Below, piece by piece: positions 30,080 through 38,280 of a stretch of DNA of 52,207 nt (its first letter is position 1; every line of letters starts with the position of its first letter). Made by a program: the position numbers and the translations under genes. Below the pieces are notes generated by a model. The model did no database searches and was not told the origin of the DNA. It saw nothing but the letters and a program-made list of their open reading frames with translations. Where the stretch lies: contig WTXG01000248.1 of assembly GCA_022496185.1 (NCBI GenBank), positions 1 through 52,207 on the forward strand, given 5' to 3'. Source of the stretch: Multifurca ochricompacta (lineage: Eukaryota > Basidiomycota > Agaricomycetes > Russulales > Russulaceae).

Positions 30080-30658
30080 TGTTACATCCGGTGTGGGATG
30101 TTCCACATGACTTGTGTGACAGCATATCATTTGTGATCAGGTAAGAAACCAATAAGGCCTCTTGGAGTTATAAGGGACAAGTCAAAGTCAAAGGGGGCTG
30201 CTCCCTAAGACAATGTTGAGCAGGAAGTGTCAAAAACACTGAGATGTGCGAGTCAAAGGTTCAAAGGGGAGTGTCCAGAAGACAAGCACTGATGTATTCA
30301 ATAAGTCAAGTCTGAGGTCTACAGTGTAGCTACAGCAGACTTATATACATAATCAGATGGGCATCTACGAGATAAGAATCATGGAGTCAAGTGGGTCCAA
30401 ATATACAAAAGCAGAGGGTGTAAAGCCTGGCTTCTGATAGGGAATTAAGTAAGTGTCCAGTCATATAGATAAGGAGATAAGGAAACAATCATAGACAAAG
30501 CACGGTCAACAAATGCAAAGGCAGTCACAGGGAAGGAAGCAAGGCATGTGATGGATCCCAGGAAGGGGACATGATCAAGAAGTGTAACATAGGCAGGAGG
30601 GCAGGGTTTGTACTGGGAATCATGAAGAAAAGAGGGACACTGGGTGAGGGTCATAACA
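30080..30658 (-). repeat. 3' LTR of element A'
   Basis: 579 bp, TGTTACATCC...CATAACA, a diverged inverse copy of the Gypsy-A LTR. Its inner edge touches the polypurine tract AGAAGAGGGGGTGA (minus strand). The self-priming segment reads AGACTTGACTT (CpG to TpG). Confidence 0.93.
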
Positions 30659-30689
30659 TCACCCCCTCTTCTGGTTCTAGTGGACCTGG

Positions 30690-31928
30690 CTAGAAACGAC
30701 TCGTACCATCATCATCCTGTACCAACTCCAGGTAATCATCAGCTACATTATGATCATCGAGGGTGTCATTCTCCTTGTCTGAATCCTGGGGGCATCTGTG
30801 GGTGCGCAGAAATCCATACAGCCCCCATTGCCCACACTGGTAGCACAGGTCATGAATTGGGCAGTTGAGTTCATGGTGTCCTGAGTTGTGGCATAAACAT
30901 TTGCCACACCAACCTGATGGGTTGATGATTGTCAGGGCCACCCCCACACAGCAGAAGATGCAGAACCTACTCCAATGCAGGTTACTGCAACAGTGGTGAC
31001 ACCACTTATGATTGAGAGGGCAGTTCCAGCTGATGTGGTACTTGCTATCGCATTGCCAGCATGTTTCTCTGTGGGGGTTCTCATGCATATGCAGCATTTC
31101 AAATTGGTTGGGTAACAGTGTCAGCACAGCTCCCAGTGATTGTGGTGGGAGGGGGTGTGCATAGGTGTCTGCATACCTCTCGGCAATGGTCTGATATGCA
31201 TCCCCCCACTCCAACCTCTTCTGAATCTCAACCAACTCCTGCTCGACTTGGAACATCCCACTGGTCAGTCTCATCATTCACCTCACATGTTCTTTATACT
31301 GTGTGTTGAGTGTAGTGCGCAGCATTAGATTCTTCTGCAGTCTCATTACTTCAGCCTTGAGATGCAGGAGGCACATGTCATTCATTACTTCATCGATTGT
31401 GAAGGCTCAGGGGTCTTCAGCAGCCAGATGTCCAAGCTGCTCATCACTCATTGTGTGATGGAGGCAACCAGTATACCTTTCTTCTAAATAAACTGGGGCC
31501 CCATAGACAGGGCTGTCCTTCTTCATACACCCAGCAACATCCATTCCTCCATTGGTGTAAAAGATATACTTGGTGATGGTGACTGTCCCATCAGCCATGG
31601 TGATCTCAAGGGGGAAATACATTGATGAGTTAGGGTTATTGGCAAAGAATGGAAACTCGGGAACTTCATCATCTAGCTCCATACCCAAGAGGTCATTTGG
31701 GTGAGGCTCTTCACAGTGTTTGAAGTCATCATTGGGGTTGGGGGATTGATTCTTGACCCGTGCCTCTGTGGCTTCATAATTGATGGGTGAGGAGGGGTGT
31801 GTAGAGGGGTGAGCAGATGGGAAGTTCTCAACAACTATGGTGGGGGAGGTGAAGGCATCAACAGCAGTGTTGGCAGTGATGAAAGACATAATGGATTGGA
31901 TAGTGTTAGAACGTTGCTGGGAAAGCAT
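30690..31928 (-). pseudogene. A' ORF3 (zinc-knuckle protein), nonsense-broken
   Basis: Homologue of Gypsy-A ORF3, same length and order. Starts MLSQQRSNTIQSIMSF at 31928; a TGA follows AAEDP (about 31404) and a second TGA comes just before MMRLTSGMFQ (about 31278). The C-terminal half is open to SRF* and keeps all four zinc motifs (CWQCDSKYHISWNC; CHHCCSNLHWSRFC; CGKCLCHNSGHHELNC; CYQCGQWG...HRC). The acidic end DDHNVADDYLELVQDDDG is nearly identical to that of Gypsy-A. Confidence 0.88.
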
Positions 31929-31931
31929 GTA

Positions 31932-32228
31932 CTGGGGAATTTGATGGGGTCTGGGGTTGTTCTTTTAACTGTCCTTGGGTGCTTCTGGATGTTGGGTGTG
32001 GAACTCCGAGATAAGGACCAGGGCAAAGATATTCCTGGCTGGTTCCCATGAGTTGTCAGAGTCTGGGAATCCCTTCCACTTGATTAGGTAGTGCAGTTAG
32101 CACCCTTGGCCTCTTCGCCCTGAGTCTAGAATGTGTTCCACTTCCCACCCCACTTCTCAATCGATAAGGTCAGGTGGAGGTCTTGGGAAGTTTTCTCCAT
32201 GAATGGAGGTTTCCTTATACAGGGTCAG
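31932..32228 (-). pseudogene. A' pol, C-terminal piece with chromodomain
   Basis: Reads ETSIHGENFPRPPPDLID*, WEVEHILDSGRRGQG and LIKWKGFPDSDNSWEPA to the pol TAA. At least two stops. It is continuous with the A' integrase at 41866 once the D/C2 insertion is removed (TSD GTCAG at 32224-32228 and 41861-41865). After the TAA, 12 codons stay open in frame to the ORF3 ATG, as in Gypsy-A. Confidence 0.85.
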
Positions 32229-33033
32229 TGTCATGGCTCTATTTTATTTTTACTTTTATTTTTCCCTTTTTGTATCACATGACTGTGGGAAGATTACCCA
32301 GCAGCCTCAACATGTGATCATGGGAATGTAGTCGTGACATGGGATCATGTGACCGAGTCACATGTAATAGTCACATGCTGCTTAAATCAGCACAAGAGCC
32401 ACTCAACAATGACAAGTTGACTTTCTATTGTGTTTACCACAATAAGCAGAGGCCCCACAGTCTAGATGGTTCTAGACCAAGTGGAGCTGCTATCAAGATA
32501 AGAGGAGTCCAGCCTAGAAGGTTCTAGGTAAGTGGAGCTCTAGATAAGGGCCCAGGTTGGGCCATGGCCAATTATAGCACAGAATCATATGTATCAGTAG
32601 ATAGACATGTTCCAGACCAAAGGGCTAGACTACATATCAGTTATCTACTCCACAGTGACATCATCATGACGTCATAATGTGAGAGTATGATCAGTCAGCA
32701 GAGTAAAGCAGCTTACAAATCACAGAGATAAGGATCAGTCAGCAATACAGCTGACTGATACTTGCTGATTCTTGCTTACACTTACTGCTTACCTCGTTAC
32801 ACTGAGAAATGTATATAAGACCCCCTGTAACAGCCTGTAGCCCCCATCTTGTCCTCTTGGGGCTGCAGGTGAGTAACTGTCTACATGAGTTTGATACATA
32901 GTGCTAAATGGTATACTGCCTCCCTGTGTGACTTGATCCTTTGGATCTTGTCCTCTTGGGGCTGCAGTTTCTTCAGGTTTCAGACGCTGTCATCGTGGTT
33001 GCATAAACCACAGTGGTCGACACAGGTCCCTGT
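32229..33033 (+). mobile_element. solo LTR D, left part (split by Copia C2)
   Basis: Begins TGTCATGG after TSD GTCAG. With 41757-41860 it forms a solo LTR of about 909 bp inserted in A' pol. TATATAA at 32812-32818. A 23-nt block starts 34 nt downstream (32846-32868), ends CTGCAG and is followed by the donor-like GTGAGT (32869). The same 23 nt recur at 32945-32967, ending in a CTGCAG that could serve as acceptor. The 99-nt GTGAGT...GCAG segment holds CTAAAT. CACATG/CATGTG motifs are frequent at 32275-32385. Confidence 0.85.
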
Positions 33034-33538
33034 TGTTGAACACAGAAGATGTTCGGTGATGCTTCAGGCATCAGGTGATTAGATTAGCTACTTTGTAGAT
33101 TAGATTAGATACCGGAGTCTCGGACTTTTTACATTATCATTATTACTTTCTTTCTCACATTCCGCAGTAGCTGACTGATGCACCATGTAACATGTGATTT
33201 CTGTAGTGGCCAATGGCCTTTCTCCCTCATGTTTGTTGTTTGGACTTTGTCTGGCACTTGTGGACTTATTCCCAGTGCACAGACCATCCCTTGGATTGTA
33301 TATAAGGGTGTCTGTTTCGTCTCTTACACTTCAGAGTTTCTTCTATCTCTGAAGTGTAAGTCCCTTCTCTTACTTACTATTATACCTTGAAACTAATGCT
33401 CCTAGTAGTAACTTGTCTTTGTCTAGGTCAGTAGTGTAGTATAATAGAGTTTCTTCTATCTCTGAAGTTAACTTGTCTTTGTCTAGCCTTACACGCTAAC
33501 CTTACAGTCAGTATGCTGCGCCTCATGCCTGTTTTACA
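33034..33538 (+). repeat. Copia C2 5' LTR
   Basis: TGTTGAACAC...GTTTTACA. TATATAA starts at 33299. The duplicated leader block, described separately, starts at 33333. A 14-bp hairpin (CTTACACTTCAGAG at 33323-33336 with 33347-33360) covers the predicted start and the GTAAG donor. Confidence 0.95.
33333..33486 (+). promoter_or_regulatory. split and unsplit copies of the leader in the C2 LTR (two intron-like segments)
   Basis: Exon-like E1 33333-33355 (starts 34 nt after the first T of TATATAA). Intron-like segment 1 33356-33408: 53 nt, GTAAGT...AAACTAAT...TAG. E2 33409-33426, pyrimidine-rich, ends TAG. Intron-like segment 2 33427-33486: 60 nt, GTCAGT...TAG. Segment 2 ends with 33446-33486, a 41-nt copy identical to E1 joined to E2. 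In the 3' LTR the same parts are 41546-41568, 41569-41621, 41622-41639 and 41640-41699, with the last acceptor mutated from TAG to TAA. Splicing itself is inferred. Confidence 0.7.
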
Positions 33539-33553
33539 GGTTATGGGCCCTGG
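33539..33553 (+). promoter_or_regulatory. Copia C2 primer-binding site (iMet half-tRNA type)
   Basis: GGTTATGGGCCCTG directly abuts the LTR. It complements the anticodon stem-loop of initiator tRNA-Met (complement GGTTATGAGCCCTG) with one G-U wobble. Copia of Drosophila and Ty5 prime from such a cleaved tRNA. Confidence 0.75.
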
Positions 33554-34472
33554 GCACGCTTTACTGATCTGTTCTCTTATTTGATCAATCCAAACCTTTC
33601 TTCAAGCTCACTGCTTCAAGACTTCTCCTTTCCCAATCAACAGTCACAGTGAGCTTCGATTTCTTATGTCTCTTGCCCTTAACTGTCCACAAGGTGGTGC
33701 GCTTTATGTGCCCACCTTGATCTGTCTGGCTAGTCCCTCAGGGGATTCTTGCAAGAGGTGATGAGGGACCCTAAGCAGGTGAAACACCTTGAGTTCCTCA
33801 TGTGCGCTCTAAGTAAATAGTATTCATAGTTATAGCTGGGTTTTCGTCCCATCCATAGTCTTAGTAGGCCACTTGCCCAGAAGGCTTGGGGCTATAGGTT
33901 CAGTCAATGCTTGGCTCGATCCATAAGCCAGGTTTAGCGACCTGCAGGTAGAGTTTAGGGTCTAGAACAAGGCATGGGTAGTCACTCCCATGACGCTTGG
34001 GCTCGATACAAGTAGGCTTGAACTACTATAGTATTTACACAGTAGCTAGAGGGTTTTGTCTCTGGGCAGAAGTACCCACTGCCTTCGTTGGGGGTTCGCC
34101 CCAACCAGAGGAAACCCAATAGTCTACTATAGTCATGGCCCCAATCATCTAGGGCTTAATCATGGACTCCACCACCAGCACTAGAGGAAGGGCTCTACAC
34201 CCTTTGTCTCTAGTGGAACTTGCGGTTGGCTCCTCCATGGCATGACTCCCCATCTATTTACACAACGTCCCCCTGATGTGGGCTTAGGACTTGTTGTAGA
34301 TGGCGCTAGGTAGCCTACTATACTACTTAGAAGTCACACATCAGAGGCAGGACTTTTTTAAGTTCTGAAGCATAGCGCCACAGAGTGGATGGGCCCTCTT
34401 AAATGAGACCTGGACAACTGGTTCTAACCGCTCCTTGGAACCAGGATCACCTTTTAAAAAAAATCATCTCAA
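33554..34472 (+). other. Copia C2 untranslated leader
   Basis: About 920 bp between PBS and gag with no long frame. Its right part matches the leader of C3 (51454-52207, inverse), including CACAGAGTGGATGGGCCC and the GGTTCTAACCGCTCCTTGG stretch before the gag start. Conserved length and sequence suggest a packaging or translation leader; no function is shown. Confidence 0.7.
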
Positions 34473-35773
34473 ATGTCTTCCATTGTCTTCCCCCCCACTT
34501 TCAAGTTTGACAAGCTTGATGGCTCCAACTGGCAGCAGTGGTCTGTGTCGTTCACAGCCCTGCTGAGAATCAATGGGATGAAGAGGCACATCACGCATGA
34601 TGCCCCTGAATTCCTTAATCCCCCAAAGCCAGAAGATGGAGAAAAGGATGACAAGTATGCCAAATGCTTTGCACAATGGTCGGAGCCTATGTACCTAGAG
34701 TGGAACAGGGTGGAGGAAGTCCTCATGGGAGTTCTGGTGATGGTCACGTCACCAGAGACATACTCTCAAATTGCCTCTGACAGAACTTACCCTTCTGTCA
34801 ATGCCAAATATGAGCGTCTGGAATCACTCTATGGCTCAGTAGGAAGCATGGCCACCTACAACTTGTGGTGTTCTGTATCCTCCTTCCGCTTGGAAGAAGG
34901 AAAGCAATTCAGACCCCAGTTGCAGCATGTGTTGGATGTGAGGAGTACTCTCAAGGAAAATGGGATGGAGATCTCAGATCTCCAGTTGAGCTTTATTTTG
35001 CTCCAATCCCTACCTCCATCCTACTCAGCCATTGCTGGCTCAATCCTGGTGTCAGGTCCTCCTGACCACCTTTCCCCTCAGGACCTTGTCCAAAGGTTCC
35101 TAAATGAGGAAAGCCAACTAGCTGGCCCCGCAGGAAGTGGTGTTGGGGCTGCCCTTAATAAGGCAGCCCATGTCAACAAAAATAAAAATAAAAAACAAGT
35201 ATCTTTCACGCCACAACCTGCAGGTGCATCATTGTCCAATGATGTCACCTGCTTCTATTGCCAGAAGCCGGGCCACAAGGCTAATGAATGTCGGCAAAGG
35301 AAACAGGACAGAGCCAATGCTGATGCAGGCAAAAAGGGCAACAAGAGGAAGGGGCAAGGCCCCAGTGTACATAATAACTCCACACAAGTAGCTACCATAG
35401 TAAATGGTAGTGGCAGAATACAGGAGGTGCATGAGACACCTTGCATTTCACTTTATACTATGACCGAGCATACGCAAGAAGTTGATGATGGCAGCAATCC
35501 TTGGATGATGGACAGTGGAGCCACCACTCACTTTACACCATACTTAGAAGATTTCTCTGAGTATTTCCCACACAAGGGACATCAGGTGACAATTGGTGAT
35601 GGATCTGTAGTCCAAGTTGAAGGAACAGGCAAAGTCATACTCAAAACTCGAAACAATTACGAGTTGGAGTTAAACAATGTCTTTTATATGCCTGGCAGTG
35701 AGAGAATACTGTCAACAAGCTGCATCACAGACAAGGGCGGTTCAGTGGAGTTCTCTCCATCTGAGGTCAAAAT
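34473..35773 (+). pseudogene. Copia C2 gag and protease
   Basis: Starts MSSIVFPPTFKFDKLDG. Copia-type gag (SNWQQWSVSFTALL; NLWCSVSSFRLEEGKQF), CCHC knuckle CFYCQKPGHKANEC (about residue 260), protease WMMDSGATTHFTPY (about residue 345). The frame is open until the solo LTR at 35774; removing that LTR and one copy of AAAAT keeps it open into the pre-integrase region. Confidence 0.93.
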
Positions 35774-36287
35774 TGTTGACACGAGACGTGTCTGAAGATG
35801 CTTCAGGCATCTAGGGATCGCTTTAGCTGTAGATAAGATTAGATTAGGTTCCGGAGTTTCGGACTTTTTACGATATCTTTATTACATTTCTTTCTCACCT
35901 TACTCAGCTGATTAGTGATGCCCTTAGTAATGCGCAGTAAGCACGTGATATCTCTTTGGCCAATGGCCTTTATCCCTCTCTGTTTATTGTCCGGCACTTG
36001 TGGACTTATTCCCAGTGCGCACAGACCATTTCCCCTGGCCCCCATGGGTATATAAGGGTGTCTGTTTCGTCTCTTTCACTTCAGAGTTCTTCTAACCTCT
36101 GAAGTGTAAGTTCCTCTTTACTCTACTCTCTCACTACCTGTAGACTAACCTATTATATTAGACTTGTCTTTCTTTAGGTGTGTAGATAGTAATATAGAGT
36201 TCTTCTAACCTCTGAAGTACTTGTCTTTCTTTAGCCTAACCCACTACTAACCACAGTCAGTATAACCAGCAGCATGATTGTTTGACA
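35774..36287 (+). mobile_element. solo Copia LTR inside C2
   Basis: 514 bp, TGTTGACACG...GTTTGACA, TSD AAAAT (35769-35773 and 36288-36292). TATATAA at 36049. Leader block: E1 36083-36105, intron-like 36106-36161 (56 nt, GTAAGT, GACTAACC, TAG), E2 36162-36177. Second intron-like 36178-36234 (57 nt) ends with the identical intron-less copy 36196-36234. Same subfamily as the LTR at 44107-44619. Confidence 0.94.
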
Positions 36288-36292
36288 AAAAT

Positions 36293-36656
36293 AAAGTACA
36301 ATAATGCAATTATAGCAGAAGGTGTCAAGGCTATGGGACTCTATTGGGTCTTTGGGAAAACTATGCAGAATCTTAATACTGCATCCCACAAATCTGCATC
36401 AAGTAGCCTTGATACCTGGCATTTACGCATGGGTCATATGTCAAAAGAGGCCCTCAAGAGACATGCTCCTAAGGCTGTAAAAGGCCTTAGTATAGATAAT
36501 AGCCAAGTGGAAGACAAGCTGTGTTATGGTTGTGAAATGGGAAAATCACACTGTCTTCCATTCCCTCCCTCTCAAAAGAGAGCTTCAGCACCCTTGGAAG
36601 TCATTCATAGTGATCTAGTTGGTCCTTTGCAATGTACTTCAATTCAAGGGAACCTA
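36293..36656 (+). pseudogene. Copia C2 pre-integrase region
   Basis: GLYWVFG, then DTWHLRMGHMSKEALKRHAP and CYGCEMGKSH: the zinc-binding pre-integrase domain, then the first part of integrase (HSDLVGPLQ, the first catalytic Asp). Interrupted at 36657 by the Tc1/mariner derivative. Confidence 0.9.
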
Positions 36657-37018
36657 CAGTGCCTCACAAAACTGAGTCAATGTTTTGCACTTTTGCACTG
36701 TTTGTTGAATATCACATCAGCCAAAACAAATATAAACAAAGTCTTGGTAGACCATAAAAGGTACAAGATAAGGGTTATGTAATGCAACAATAATTATGTA
36801 ATTCTGATCAAAACCTGTGGAGCTACACCCATTTCAAATTGGGGACTCATTGACTCAGTTTTGTGAGTGGGTATCAGAAATATCAGAATCTGATGCTCCA
36901 CCAAATGTACAGCAACCAATCCTTAATATATGGTTACCATAGTTATCTTAATATTGATGGGACCTGGAATAGAGCCATTTAAGCATGGTTTACATTCCCA
37001 GAATATTATAATTTCCCA

Positions 37019-37453
37019 ATGCACCCCACCTCCTCTGCTCAGAAAGAAAACATGCTCTCTCTGGCCTCTGAAGGTCATTCCACTCACACTATTGCCTCCA
37101 GACTCAGCCTCAGCCAGTCCACAGTCTCTAGGACACTCAGGACCCTCCTTCCCAACCATCAGTCACCTCATTTTAGTCATCCTTCCAAGCTCTCTGCTAC
37201 CTCTGAACATGCTATCATGATACAAATCACCACAGGAAAGGTTGGCAATGCTGTCCAGGCCACAAAGCACATCAATTCCATCATCCCCAACCATGTCTCT
37301 TCACAAACTGTGCACTGGGTTCTTAAACAACATTCATTCAAGGCTGTAACAAAGAAGAAAAGGCCACTACTCTCTGCAGTACATTGCAAGAAGCACTTAG
37401 CCTTTGCTTTGAAGTACCAAAACTGGACTATGGAGGACTGGCATCTGACCTAA
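37019..37453 (+). pseudogene. truncated Tc1/mariner transposase, left arm
   Basis: About 140 codons of the N-terminal DNA-binding half (two HTH-like regions; VHWVLKQHSFKAVTKKKRPLL), ending at the central spacer. It lacks the DDE/DDD catalytic core, so it could bind but not cut transposon ends. Confidence 0.85.
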
Positions 37454-37916
37454 ACCTCTTGATTTTGGTCTCATCTGACCAAATCACCCTCTTCCAGTCC
37501 TCCATAGTCCAGTTTTGGTACTTCAAAGCAAAGGCTAAGTGCTTCTTGCAATGTACTGCAGAGAGTAGTGGCCTTTTCTTCTTTGTTACAGCCTTGAATG
37601 AATGTTGTTTAAGAACCCAGTGCACAGTTTGTGAAGAGACATGGTTGGGGATGATGGAATTGATGTGCTTTGTGGCCTGGACAGCATTGCCAACCTTTCC
37701 TGTGGTGATTTGTATCATGATAGCATGTTCAGAGGTAGCAGAGAGCTTGGAAGGATGACTAAAATGAGGTGACTGATGGTTGGGAAGGAGGGTCCTGAGT
37801 GTCCTAGAGACTGTGGACTGGCTGAGGCTGAGTCTGGAGGCAATAGTGTGAGTGGAATGACCTTCAGAGGCCAGAGAGAGCATGTTTTCTTTCTGAGCAG
37901 AGGAGGTGGGGTGCAT
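37428..37916 (-). pseudogene. truncated Tc1/mariner transposase, right arm
   Basis: Same protein as in the left arm on the opposite strand. It runs a few codons further through the spacer to VIWSDETKI, which carries the first catalytic Asp of the family, before ending in left-arm sequence. Same role and limits as the left copy. Confidence 0.85.
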
Positions 37917-38280
37917 TGGGAAATTATAATATTCTGGGAATGTAAACCATGCTTAAATGGCTCTATTCCAGGTCCCATCAATATTAAGATAACTATGGTA
38001 ACCATATATTAAGGATTGGTTGCTGTACATTTGGTGGAGCATCAGATTCTGATATTTCTGATACCCACTCACAAAACTGAGTCAATGAGTCCCCAATTTG
38101 AAATGGGTGTAGCTCCACAGGTTTTGATCAGAATTACATAATTATTGTTGCATTACATAACCCTTATCTTGTACCTTTTATGGTCTACCAAGACTTTGTT
38201 TATATTTGTTTTGGCTGATGTGATATTCAACAAACAGTGCAAAAGTGCAAAACATTGACTCAGTTTTGTGAGGCACTGTA

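Larger units (their letters stand above)
36657..38278. mobile_element. palindromic Tc1/mariner derivative: two 785-bp arms
   Basis: CAGTGCCTCACAAAACTGAG at each end, inverted, flanked by the target TA (36655-36656 and 38279-38280). Left arm 36657-37441 and right arm 37494-38278 are inverse copies with a 52-bp spacer; every stretch I compared was identical. Each arm encodes the same N-terminal transposase part (MHPTSSAQKENMLSLASEG, a helix-turn-helix with IASRLSLSQSTVSRTL). The inner copy of the terminus (CATTGACTCAGTTTTGTGAG near 36848) repeats the end in inverse orientation within each arm. The catalytic domain is missing except for WSDET at the right-arm junction. Non-autonomous. Confidence 0.95.

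Noticed and set aside
33034..33538. Plain tandem duplication in the Copia LTR
   Set aside because: The extra segment in copy 1 has exact GT/AG borders, intron length and usually a CTAAC- or CTAAT-like branch in several LTRs; a plain duplication would not predict this or the +34 start.
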